Below, piece after piece: positions 34,985 through 43,492 of a DNA stretch of 64,000 bases. Under the pieces are notes generated by a model. The model had not been told where the DNA came from and made no database searches. It worked only from the letters and a program-made list of their open reading frames with translations. Numbering within the stretch: the stretch's first letter is position 1; the number at the start of each line of letters is the position of its first letter. The stretch is from Rhodospirillum sp. (lineage in GTDB: Bacteria; Pseudomonadota; Alphaproteobacteria; Rhodospirillales; Rhodospirillaceae): the NCBI GenBank assembly GCA_021741145.1, contig JAIOYK010000003.1, positions 62,001-126,000 of the forward strand, in the 5' to 3' direction. The position numbers and the translations under genes were made by a program.

Positions 34985-37015
34985 ATGGATCCGGTGAAAA
35001 GACGGTTGTCCACGCGCGTGATCGGGCTGGTTTCGATCGCTTTTATTGTCCTGGGCATCACCACGGTGGTGGGTCTGTCTCTCCGTTCGAACGGTATTCT
35101 GGGGGCGACGGCCACCACCTGGATCGACTTCGAGCGCCTGGCGCAGCAACGGCTTCTGGACCTGGGCACTCTGCGGGAGCTTCTGGGATACGGCGGCTTT
35201 ATCCACGATTTCCATGACTATCTGCTCCATGGCGACGAGGAACGGGCCGAACAGGCCGGGTACAAGCTGGATGGGGCGATCGTTCTGCTGGAGCGCTATC
35301 GGGAAGACGCGTCCGTTGAGGAATTGCGCGACATCGAGACTCTTGAGGATACCCTGGTGAGTTACCGGGCGGTCCTGGAGGAGTTGCGGGATGAACGCAA
35401 CAATGGCCTATCGATTCCAGCCGTGGACAACCGCTTCCAGATCAATGACGGACCGGCTCTGGACGCACTGAATGGTTTGACGGATCGCTGGAGACGGAGT
35501 GCCAATGAAGCCAGGGACGCCATGGGAAACGCGGTGGCCGCGGGGCGTCAGGCGATGGAAACCACCCTTTGGGTGATGCCAGCCTTCATCCTCGCCGGGG
35601 GATTTGTTGTTGTTCTGTTGCGCAATCTGATGGCCATTACTCGGGAAAGCGGGCGGCGGGAGGCCAAGTTCCGGGATTTGTTCGAAGGCTCCATCAACGG
35701 ATTGTTGATCATGGGCCTGGATTTACGCCCGCTCTACGCGAACGAAGCCATGGCCACGATGCTGGGCCTGCCAAAGTCGGAAGACTTGATGGAGCGGGCG
35801 ACCCTGGCCGATTTTCTGCCCGAGGAGGAAGCGCGGACCCTGTCCGAGATTCGGGTCCAATTGCTCTCCGGTGAAATCAAACGGGCCGTCTTGCGCCTTG
35901 AAGTCCTGCGGGAGGACCGCTTCATCGTCTGGCTCGACATGAACGCGCGGACCGTCGAGTGGAACGGGGAAACGGCCATTCAATTGGCGTTTCTGGACGT
36001 CACCGAACAGGTCGTCAGGGAACGGGAGATGGAATTTAACCGGGCCGAACTGGAAAACCAGACCGCCGAATTGGTGGTCTTGGCCGAGGACCTGCATGTG
36101 GAACGGGAGCGGTCCGAAGCCGCTCGGGTCGAGGCCGAGGAACGGCGCCGCTTTCTGCAGACCTTGCTGACCACGATGCCCAGCCCGATTTTCTACAAGG
36201 ATCTGGAAGGGCGGGTGGAAGGCTGCAACGGCGCCTTCGCCGCGCTCTATGGCAAGACCTCGGACGCGGAGCTCATCGGGAGTAATCTGACGGAACTGGC
36301 CGATGCGTCCTTTACCCGGCGCACGGCCGAAATCGATGCCGAATTGATCGCCAAGGGGGGAACCGCCCGGTACGAGCGGGTATTCACCATGCCCAATGGC
36401 GAACAGCGGACGATGATCTATAACAAGGCCGTCTACAACAAGGCAAATGGGGACGCGGCGGGCATCGTCGGCATTATCGCCGATATCTCCGAGCAGAAGC
36501 GCATGGAGGAGGCCCTGCGGCGGCTGGCGACCACCGATCCCCTGACCGGCGCGCTCAACCGTCGGGCTTTCATGGACGCGGCCCGGATCAACCTCAACCG
36601 GGCAGGCCGCTATCAGGAGCCCCTGGCGGTTGTTCTGGCTGATATCGACCACTTCAAGAAGGTCAACGATACCCACGGCCACGCCACCGGGGATGAGACC
36701 TTGAAGCTGTTCGTGGCCACCGTGCAAAGCGCCCTGCGGGAGACCGATGTCCTGGGGCGCATGGGGGGCGAGGAATTCGCCATCCTGCTGCCCCATACGG
36801 CCATCGACGCGGCCATGGGCTTGGCCAACCGACTGCGCGAAACCCTGGCCGCCATCGTCATTCCTTGTTCAACCGGAACATTCCAGTTCACGGTCAGCAT
36901 GGGGACCTCCTCCTTCCGCGACCACGGGGACACCATTGATGCCCTGCTTCAATCCGCGGACGAGGCCCTCTATGTCGCCAAGAGCCAGGGTCGTAACCGG
37001 GTGGTCTCGGCCTGA
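34985..37015 (+). CDS. Membrane-anchored PAS-GGDEF diguanylate cyclase
   Basis: A 676-residue signalling enzyme making cyclic di-GMP. One membrane segment is near residues 12-32, a helical sensor region follows, and a second segment is near 195-215 (WVMPAFILAGGFVVVLL). Then come a PAS-like domain, a coiled coil (EDLHVERERSEAARVEAEE), a second PAS (PIFYKDLEGRVEGC) and the GGDEF domain with GRMGGEEF. The inhibitory I-site RETD lies five residues before GGEEF, so product feedback is expected. No EAL domain. An ATG at 34883 would add 34 residues through the direct repeats; 34985 puts the first membrane helix near the N-terminus. Confidence 0.88.
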   Translation: MDPVKRRLSTRVIGLVSIAFIVLGITTVVGLSLRSNGILGATATTWIDFERLAQQRLLDLGTLRELLGYGGFIHDFHDYLLHGDEERAEQAGYKLDGAIVLLERYREDASVEELRDIETLEDTLVSYRAVLEELRDERNNGLSIPAVDNRFQINDGPALDALNGLTDRWRRSANEARDAMGNAVAAGRQAMETTLWVMPAFILAGGFVVVLLRNLMAITRESGRREAKFRDLFEGSINGLLIMGLDLRPLYANEAMATMLGLPKSEDLMERATLADFLPEEEARTLSEIRVQLLSGEIKRAVLRLEVLREDRFIVWLDMNARTVEWNGETAIQLAFLDVTEQVVREREMEFNRAELENQTAELVVLAEDLHVERERSEAARVEAEERRRFLQTLLTTMPSPIFYKDLEGRVEGCNGAFAALYGKTSDAELIGSNLTELADASFTRRTAEIDAELIAKGGTARYERVFTMPNGEQRTMIYNKAVYNKANGDAAGIVGIIADISEQKRMEEALRRLATTDPLTGALNRRAFMDAARINLNRAGRYQEPLAVVLADIDHFKKVNDTHGHATGDETLKLFVATVQSALRETDVLGRMGGEEFAILLPHTAIDAAMGLANRLRETLAAIVIPCSTGTFQFTVSMGTSSFRDHGDTIDALLQSADEALYVAKSQGRNRVVSA

Positions 37016-37149
37016 GGGCTTGAGCACCCGCGACCGTCCCCACCGTGGAAGGGGTGGAGAAGGGGGAGATGGGACTGGCGGTTCGCGCGATGTTTTTCAA
37101 TGTTGGCGAAACTCTCGGCCGCCCCTCGACGCGCGGCCATCGTATGTCC

Positions 37150-37938
37150 CTATTTTTCCACGGTGCCTTCCAGATCGAGGAAGCTCTCGACAAAGGGGGG
37201 TGGGGCCAAATCATGGAACAATTGGCGCATGCCATCGCCCCAATGTTTGCGCAGTTCCACCAAGTAGGGGTCATCGGCGCGAAGGCGGCGTTTTATCGGG
37301 CTTTCCAAGCTGTCCCGCCGATAAATGCAGAGGTCGATAGGCGGACCGACGGACAGATTCGAGCGCATCGTGGAGTCAAAGGACACCAGGGCGCATTTCG
37401 CCGCGTCCACCAGCGGGGTATCGAAATCGACCACCCGGTCCAAGATCGGACGACCGTATTTTGTCTCGCCGATCTGAAAGAAGGAGGTGTCCTCCGATGC
37501 CTCGATATAGTTGCCCGCCGCGTAAATTTGGAACAAGCGCATGGGACCACCCTTCACCTGCCCGGCCAGGAGGAAGGAACAGCTGAAGTCGTTGCCCTGT
37601 TCACGGAGGGCTTCGGCGTCCCGGTCGTGAATTGTCCGGATGGCTTCCCCCACGAGTTTGGCGGCGGCGGTCAAACCAGGCACCTGCATGATGGGTCCCG
37701 CGTCGGGATGGGTCCGTTCATCGCCGTCGTTCCAGCGAACGGTGTCCTCCAACTCGCTGACCACGGCCTGGGTGATCGCCAGATTGCCCGCGGACAGCAG
37801 GATCAACACCCGCTCCCCAGGTTCTTCCCAGACTCGCAGTTTGCGGAAGGAGGCAACATGATCCACCCCCGCGTTGGTCCGGGTGTCGGCGACCATGACC
37901 AATCCGTCGTGTAACAACATGCCTAGACAGTAGGTCAC
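37150..37938 (-). CDS. anbu: Anbu (proteasome-related Ntn hydrolase)
   Basis: A 262-residue self-compartmentalising peptidase relative, ancestral-like to HslV and proteasome subunits. It begins with GTG (TYCLGMLLHDGLVMVADTRT) and the initiator Met should be removed, leaving Thr as residue 1. Asp17 (VADTRTN) and Lys32 (FRK) by that numbering match the proteasome active-site set. Anbu is usually encoded with an ATP-grasp, an alpha-E protein and a transglutaminase-like protease; the first two are upstream here. A terminator before its GTG suggests separate transcription. The substrate is unknown. Confidence 0.93.
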   Translation of the reverse strand: MTYCLGMLLHDGLVMVADTRTNAGVDHVASFRKLRVWEEPGERVLILLSAGNLAITQAVVSELEDTVRWNDGDERTHPDAGPIMQVPGLTAAAKLVGEAIRTIHDRDAEALREQGNDFSCSFLLAGQVKGGPMRLFQIYAAGNYIEASEDTSFFQIGETKYGRPILDRVVDFDTPLVDAAKCALVSFDSTMRSNLSVGPPIDLCIYRRDSLESPIKRRLRADDPYLVELRKHWGDGMRQLFHDLAPPPFVESFLDLEGTVEK

Positions 37939-37971
37939 GGTGTCTCTTCCCTATTTTGTTTTGAAGGCGGT

Positions 37972-38014
37972 CTAAAAATCGTGGTCCGGAAAATCGATCT
38001 GGACTTTCCGGACC
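37972..38014 (-). terminator. Rho-independent terminator between alpha-E and anbu
   Basis: On the minus strand a perfect 10-bp stem (GGTCCGGAAA with TTTCCGGACC, loop 12) is followed by ACGATTTTTAG. It stands 30 nt past the alpha-E stop and 34 nt before the anbu start, so readthrough into anbu would be limited and anbu may have its own promoter. Confidence 0.75.
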
Positions 38015-38043
38015 GTTCGCCGTCTAGCTCTGGCCCCGTGCGG

Positions 38044-39018
38044 CTACTTCCGGCCTTGGCTTTGGCTTTGGCCTTGGGACTCCGGGGTCAGGTAGAAGGT
38101 CTTGGCGATTTCATTGCTGACCATGGAATTACGATTGATGAAATCGGTGAGGAAACGGTGCAGACCACGTCTTGTGATGTCCTGCACCTTGCCATACCGC
38201 AAGCGGGAATACATCTCGCCTGTCAGCCGGGTGCCCTCGGAGTTGGGCGCGAGAGTCTCCAGCAGGTCCAGCACTTCGTTGAAGCAATGGTGCAGGGACC
38301 GCGGGAATTCCTTTCGTAAAGTTAATAGTTCGATCACCTGCCGGGGTTTGATGCCATCCCGATAGATCATGCGATAGGCCTTGAAGGCGGACATGGCGCG
38401 CAGGACCGCGCCCCACTGGTAGTAGTCGACGGCCTCGTCCAGGCGGTCCTCGTCGGGCATCAGGACATGGTACTTCACGTCAAGCAATCGGGCGGTGTTG
38501 TCGGCGCGCTCGATGAAGGTGCCCAGGCGGGTGAAGTGGAAGGCATCGGTCTGGAGCATGGTGCCCACGGTGGTTCCGCGGAACTGGTGGGACCGCTCCT
38601 TGACCCATTCGAAGAATTCGCGAAAGCCCCATTCCACCAGCTTGGCGTAATTCAGGGATTGCATCTCCAGCCAGGTGGCGTTGATGCTCTCGAACATTTC
38701 CGTGGGCAAAACGAACCGCTCGGCCCGGGCGTTTTCCCGGGCACCGTGGAGGGTGGAATAGATGCTCGACGGGTTTTCCGGGTCCAACGCCATGAAGGCG
38801 ATGACGTGGCCCGTGGCGAACTCGTCATAGCGCTTTTCATAGGAGGGTTTCTGACCGGAGATGGTTAGGGCCGGTTCCCATTCGAGCCCGTCGGGGGCGC
38901 CCCTGTCCCTGGGCAACTGGTGCATGCGGTGGGCCACGTCGAGGATACGGGCCATGTTCTCGGCCCGTTCCACATAACGCGCCATCCAGTAAAGATTGTC
39001 GGCTGTACGACTCAGCAT
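38044..39018 (-). CDS. Alpha-E domain protein
   Basis: A 324-residue all-helical alpha-E (DUF403) protein. It opens with the family signature MLSRTADNLYWMARYVERAE; WLEMQSLNYAKLVEWGFREF and MPDEDRLDEAVDYYQWGAVLR are conserved. It starts 2 nt after the ATP-grasp gene, so translation is probably coupled. In related genomes alpha-E proteins accompany circularly permuted ATP-grasps in a predicted peptide-synthesis or ligation system; the activity itself has not been seen here. The C-terminus ends in a Gln/Ser repeat (SQGQSQSQ). Confidence 0.93.
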   Translation of the reverse strand: MLSRTADNLYWMARYVERAENMARILDVAHRMHQLPRDRGAPDGLEWEPALTISGQKPSYEKRYDEFATGHVIAFMALDPENPSSIYSTLHGARENARAERFVLPTEMFESINATWLEMQSLNYAKLVEWGFREFFEWVKERSHQFRGTTVGTMLQTDAFHFTRLGTFIERADNTARLLDVKYHVLMPDEDRLDEAVDYYQWGAVLRAMSAFKAYRMIYRDGIKPRQVIELLTLRKEFPRSLHHCFNEVLDLLETLAPNSEGTRLTGEMYSRLRYGKVQDITRRGLHRFLTDFINRNSMVSNEIAKTFYLTPESQGQSQSQGRK

Positions 39019-39020
39019 GG

Positions 39021-40436
39021 TTAGCGCTCCAATACCCAGGTGTCCTTGGTGCCGCCCCCTTGGGAGGAGTTCACCACCAGCGATCCTTCCTTCAATGCCA
39101 CGCGGGTCAGTCCGCCAGGCACCACCTTCGTGGTCTTCCCCGACAGCACGAAGGGGCGCAGATCAACGTGGCGCGGGGCGATCCCCTGGTCCACGTAGGT
39201 GGGGCAGGTGGACAGAGCCAGGGTCGGTTGGGCGATGAAATTGGCCGGGTTGTCCAGGATCCGGTCCTTGTAGTCCGAGATCTCCTTGGAGGAAGACTTG
39301 GGACCCACCAGCATGCCATAGCCGCCGGAGCCGTGGACCTCCTTCACCACCAGTTCGGAGAGATGTTCGAGCACGTATTTGCGGTCGTCCTCATCGTCCA
39401 GGTGATAGGTGTGGACGTTCTTCAGGATCGGCTTTTCCCCCAGGTAGAAATCAATCATCTGGGGAACGTAATCATAGATCGCCTTGTCGTCGGCGATGCC
39501 CGTGCCGACGGCGTTGGCGAGGGTCACATGCCCCTTTTTATAGGCTTCGAACAGCCCGGGAACGCCCAACATGCTGTCCTTGCGGAAGGCCATGGGGTCC
39601 AGGAAGTCATCGTCGATGCGCCGGTAGATCACGTCCACTCGCCGGGGACCGCCGACAGTGCGCATATAGACATACCCCCCATCCACGAACAGGTCCTGTC
39701 CCTGGACGAGTTCGATGCCCATCTCATCGGCTAGGAAGGCGTGTTCGAAATAGGCGCTGTTGTACTGACCCGGGGTCAACAGGACGACCGTTGGTTCATC
39801 CAGATTGTCCGGCGCCGCGTATTGCAGGGTCTCCAGCAGTTCCTGGGCGTAGTGATTGACCGGCGCGACGGGATGCTGGTCAAACAGCTCGGGAAACAGG
39901 CGGGTCATGACGTCGCGGTTCTCCAACATGTAGGACACCCCCGATGGGGTGCGCAGGTTATCCTCCAACACATGGAACTCGCTTTCATTGGTCCGAACCA
40001 CGTCGACCCCGGCGATCTGGACGTAAACATTCTTGGGGGGCTCGAAGCCCACCATCTCTGGTCGGAACTGGTCGTTGTTCTTGAGCAAGGATTTGGGCAG
40101 CTTGCCCGCCTTGACGATTTCCTGCCCGTGATAAATGTCGTGGATGAACTTGTTCAGCGCGTCCACGCGCTGGCAAACGCCCTTGGACAGGATGTCCCAC
40201 TCATCCTTGGCGATGATCCGGGGAACCACGTCAAAGGGAATCAGCCGCTCGCCCCCCTGGGTGTCCCCGTAGACGGCGAAGGTGATTCCAATACGCCGGA
40301 AAAAGAGGTCCGCCTGGGAGTTCTTGTGGGACAACAGTTCCGACGAGACCTTGGAAACCCACTTGTTATAAATGGAATAGGGCTTGCGAATGCGCCCGTC
40401 GGGGCGGGTCATTTCGTCGAAAGGGGATGAGGGCAT
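39021..40436 (-). CDS. Circularly permuted ATP-grasp protein
   Basis: A 471-residue member of the COG2308 circularly permuted ATP-grasp family, thought to ligate amino groups to carboxylates. Conserved blocks include GITFAVYGDTQGGERLIPFD, RPEMVGFEPPKNVYV, LEDNLRTPSGVSYMLENR and VLLTPGQYNSAYFEH; VVKEVHGSGGYGMLVG probably binds ATP. ATG 40436 has GGAG upstream; a longer in-frame start at 40502 adds no family sequence. First gene of the ATP-grasp, alpha-E, Anbu set. Confidence 0.94.
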   Translation of the reverse strand: MPSSPFDEMTRPDGRIRKPYSIYNKWVSKVSSELLSHKNSQADLFFRRIGITFAVYGDTQGGERLIPFDVVPRIIAKDEWDILSKGVCQRVDALNKFIHDIYHGQEIVKAGKLPKSLLKNNDQFRPEMVGFEPPKNVYVQIAGVDVVRTNESEFHVLEDNLRTPSGVSYMLENRDVMTRLFPELFDQHPVAPVNHYAQELLETLQYAAPDNLDEPTVVLLTPGQYNSAYFEHAFLADEMGIELVQGQDLFVDGGYVYMRTVGGPRRVDVIYRRIDDDFLDPMAFRKDSMLGVPGLFEAYKKGHVTLANAVGTGIADDKAIYDYVPQMIDFYLGEKPILKNVHTYHLDDEDDRKYVLEHLSELVVKEVHGSGGYGMLVGPKSSSKEISDYKDRILDNPANFIAQPTLALSTCPTYVDQGIAPRHVDLRPFVLSGKTTKVVPGGLTRVALKEGSLVVNSSQGGGTKDTWVLER

Positions 40437-40714
40437 GAAGGAACTCCGCTCTCGCGTGGTCGGCGGTGGGCCGGGTTCCGCTTTCACGGACCCTGGCGCC
40501 ACCCAACCGGAAGGGGTTGTGGATCGCTGGCTCCACCCTGACTCGGTCGCGAGCCCAGGTGGAATGATCCGGAGGGACTCCCTAACGCTACGGCTGTGAA
40601 CAATTTGTCGTCAACGGCTTAGTTCGCCTAAAAGTCGGGCAAGAGGCGATTTGTTCGATTTGATCGGGAACGGAACCTCTTGTCGCTCCCCATCTCCCCG
40701 CGTCTAATGGGGAT

Positions 40715-42103
40715 ATGGTCGGTCGCCGTTCGATTGGGGTGGTCATTGGGATGGTTTGGTTTTTGGGGGACACCGTGGCGCGGAACAGGGACAAGGACGA
40801 AGCAACGGATCTGGAGACGCCCTTTCCATTGAAGCGGAGGTTCAATCGGACGATCCTGCCCTTTCTTCTGGGATTGCTCGCCGCTCTGGTCGTCGCCGGA
40901 TCCTATGCTACCCGCCATATCGTCGAAGAAGTTTACGTCCAGCAGGCCCTGGGTCAGGCCGATGCCATGGAACGGACCCTCCGCGCAAACCACCCCCGGG
41001 CCTGGGCAATCCTGGCGGAGGAAAGCGTTTGGAAGGCGGCGCCCGAGGCGGGCGACCTGGATGACCTGGACCGGGCGATCCACTCGGCCTTGAATGGGGG
41101 GCGGATTGAGAAGCTGAAGATCTACGATACACAGGGTCGGATCCTTTATAGCACGACCCCGGAGGATATCGGGCGGATCGAGCATGACGCCCCCCTGCTC
41201 GGGGTGATCCGGGAGGGAACGCCCCGAATCGTTCTGAAGGCAACAGCCGAAAGTGCCCAGTATGAACTGTTCGTGCGCCATTCTGGAGACGCGGAGCACC
41301 CTGGATTGGTCTTTGAGTTCTATGAACCGGCGTCCTACCTGAACGCCCTGATCTGGCGGAACACGGTTTGGCCGGTCGCGACCCTGGGTTCCGTACTGCT
41401 GCTCATGCTACTGGTTCTCACCCGTTTGGTGGATCGGGCACAAAAGGCCATTGATGCGCGCACCAATGCCCTGGCCGGTGTCACGCGCCGCCTGGAGCGG
41501 TTCGTTTCGGCCGGTGCCGTGCGGGCCGCCCTGACCGCGGCCGGAGGGGAAGGGGAGACCCGCTCTTCCCGCCTTATGGACTACACCCTGTTCTATTCCG
41601 ACGTCCGGGATTTCACCGGCTTGGCCGAAACGACACCGCCGGATCAGGTTGTCGCTTTCCTCAACCGGTTGGTGACCATCCAGGTCGACCTGATCCACGC
41701 CCATGGGGGCGACGTGGATAAGATGATCGGCGACGCCGTCCTCGGGATCTTCGAGGGGCCGGACCGGGCCGCCCGGGCCGTGGAGGCGGCGCGGGCAATC
41801 CTCGCGCGGCTGGAGGAAGAGGTCGACATACTCCGGCCCTTGCGGATCGGATTGCACGACGGTTTTGTCATCGCCGGAGCCATCGGGCCGGAGGATCGCC
41901 AGGACTTCACGGTCATCGGGGACAGCGTGAACGTGGCCGCGCGTCTCTGCGACGCGGCCCGGGCGGGCGAGGTGGTCGCCGACACGCGGACCCTGGCCCG
42001 CGCCGGGCACCCGGTGGGGTTCGGTCCCGTGGAGGAGATTTCCGTGAAGGGACGGCGGGAACAGCTTTCCATCCGCCGCTGCCAAGTCGGCCAGCCGGAT
42101 TAA
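40715..42103 (+). CDS. Membrane-anchored class III adenylate cyclase
   Basis: A 462-residue sensor cyclase. Two membrane helices (LPFLLGLLAALVVAGSYAT near 50-70 and VATLGSVLLLMLLVLTRLV near 210-230) flank a periplasmic domain of about 140 residues. The catalytic domain has both metal-binding Asp residues (FYSDVRDFT and KMIGDAVLGIF), the substrate-determining Lys in DKMIGD, the Asp of DFTVIGD, and the transition-state Asn and Arg of VNVAARL. It is therefore predicted to be active for cAMP. The start is uncertain; an ATG at 40751 is also possible. It converges with the GGDEF gene and the stops overlap. Confidence 0.88.
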   Translation: MVGRRSIGVVIGMVWFLGDTVARNRDKDEATDLETPFPLKRRFNRTILPFLLGLLAALVVAGSYATRHIVEEVYVQQALGQADAMERTLRANHPRAWAILAEESVWKAAPEAGDLDDLDRAIHSALNGGRIEKLKIYDTQGRILYSTTPEDIGRIEHDAPLLGVIREGTPRIVLKATAESAQYELFVRHSGDAEHPGLVFEFYEPASYLNALIWRNTVWPVATLGSVLLLMLLVLTRLVDRAQKAIDARTNALAGVTRRLERFVSAGAVRAALTAAGGEGETRSSRLMDYTLFYSDVRDFTGLAETTPPDQVVAFLNRLVTIQVDLIHAHGGDVDKMIGDAVLGIFEGPDRAARAVEAARAILARLEEEVDILRPLRIGLHDGFVIAGAIGPEDRQDFTVIGDSVNVAARLCDAARAGEVVADTRTLARAGHPVGFGPVEEISVKGRREQLSIRRCQVGQPD

Positions 42104-43269
42104 TCCTCCCAGACGACCCTGTTTCGCCCCTCTCCCTTGGCCTTGTACAGGCGCCGATCCGCGCGGATAAACAGGGTGTCCAAGTCCTCTCCCACGCTTC
42201 GGGAGCCGGTATCCGCCTGGGCGATACCGATACTGACGGTCAGGGGTACCCGCCGCCCGCTTGCCAGCACAAGGGGAGAGGCCTCGATTCCCGCGCGGAT
42301 CTTCTCGGCCACTCCCTGTGCTTTCGTCATGTCCGTATTGGGGAGCAGAACCGCGAATTCTTCGCCCCCCACCCGGGCGGGCCAATCGTCCTGACGGATC
42401 AATCGCTTCATCGTGCCGACCACGAATTGAAGAGCGAGGTCACCGACGTCATGGCCGAAGTCGTCATTCACCCGCTTGAAGTGATCCAGATCAAGAACCA
42501 ACAGGGACAGGGGGCGACCGAAGCGCCGAGCGGCGGCGACCTCCCGGGGATAGGCATCGAGCAGGCCGCGTCGGTTGAGCAGGCTGGTCAGGGGATCGGT
42601 CTTGGCTTCCTGGACAAGGTGGCTCGCCGCGGTGCCGCGCATGGTCTCGTAGAGGAAGGTCAGGGCGGTGACCGCGATCATGGCCCCTCCCATATTAAAG
42701 ACAGCGACCCAGGTGAAACCGTCTCCACCGTCCTGGTGTTGAATGAGGAGGCTGAGCGCCAGGATGGCCACCGCGGTGAACACGGCGTTGATGAGCAAAC
42801 CAAGGCGGCGGCCCAAAAGAAACACGGGGAAAGTGGGGAAACTCACCAACCAGACGAAGACCCCGTCCCGGGCCTCTCCCGAAAGGGCGACCACCAGGAC
42901 CAAGACTCCAGCCACCAGGATTCCCAGGGTCGCCGCCCGCTCGGATCCCAGGCCCCTGGCGTGGAGCAGGGCGATGGTCGCCAAGGCCAGAGCGGACAGG
43001 GTTTCCGCGGCCGCGTGAAGTCTATACCCCGTGAACAGGGCGTCGAAGAGTGCGAAGAACCCCACAAGGACGACCAACCCGATCAGAGCGCGGCGAACCA
43101 GACGGGCCTGGTGCTCGGGAAGGCGGTGCCCCGTTTCCGGGGTGAAGAGAGAGGCGAAAGGGCGCACGGTGGAATCCTGGACGGGCGGGGCGGTTGGGCT
43201 CAACGCGGCTCGAGGTCGTGTCCCATCAGGCTCTCTAAAGGGACGCTCTCTGGGATTGTCCGCCGGCAC
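42100..43269 (-). CDS. Membrane GGDEF diguanylate cyclase
   Basis: A 389-residue cyclic di-GMP synthase with about six predicted membrane helices in residues 60-210 (ALIGLVVLVGFFALF onwards) and a C-terminal GGDEF domain: TDPLTSLLNRRGL, LVLDLDHFKRVNDDFGHDVGD, and GGEEF preceded by the I-site RQDD. No other sensor domain is seen. The GTG at 43269 gives the longest reading; a GTG nearer the first helix would remove about 35 hydrophilic residues. Its stop overlaps that of the adenylate cyclase gene by 4 nt. Confidence 0.88.
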   Translation of the reverse strand: MPADNPRERPFREPDGTRPRAALSPTAPPVQDSTVRPFASLFTPETGHRLPEHQARLVRRALIGLVVLVGFFALFDALFTGYRLHAAAETLSALALATIALLHARGLGSERAATLGILVAGVLVLVVALSGEARDGVFVWLVSFPTFPVFLLGRRLGLLINAVFTAVAILALSLLIQHQDGGDGFTWVAVFNMGGAMIAVTALTFLYETMRGTAASHLVQEAKTDPLTSLLNRRGLLDAYPREVAAARRFGRPLSLLVLDLDHFKRVNDDFGHDVGDLALQFVVGTMKRLIRQDDWPARVGGEEFAVLLPNTDMTKAQGVAEKIRAGIEASPLVLASGRRVPLTVSIGIAQADTGSRSVGEDLDTLFIRADRRLYKAKGEGRNRVVWED

Positions 43270-43289
43270 GCATGCTTGGGATCCTTGTG

Positions 43290-43411
43290 CCGGACGGAAA
43301 AACGATGGGGAATTTCGTCCGGTGGAAGGACGGATCCGTTATGGGGCATGGACCCGCCTAAGTCCATGCACGGATTGATCCCGGAACGGCGGGACACCGC
43401 CGGGTTCCGGG
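43290..43411. other. Two stem-loops in the gap between GGDEF and multicopper oxidase genes
   Basis: CCGGACG (43290-43296) pairs with CGTCCGG (43316-43322). CCCGGAAC (43380-43387) pairs with GTTCCGGG (43404-43411) over an inner GGCGG/CCGCC. The second is followed on the plus strand by AGCCTTCTTT. Both lie downstream of the oxidase gene and upstream of the GGDEF gene on the minus strand. They are candidate terminator or leader structures; no gene is seen in the gap. Confidence 0.45.
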
Positions 43412-43492
43412 AGCCTTCTTTGAAATCAGCTGTTTGTCCATCTGTCCCGGGGGCGCGTGGTGGGCCTTGCCCCGCGCGTCCCCGGGACTTCG

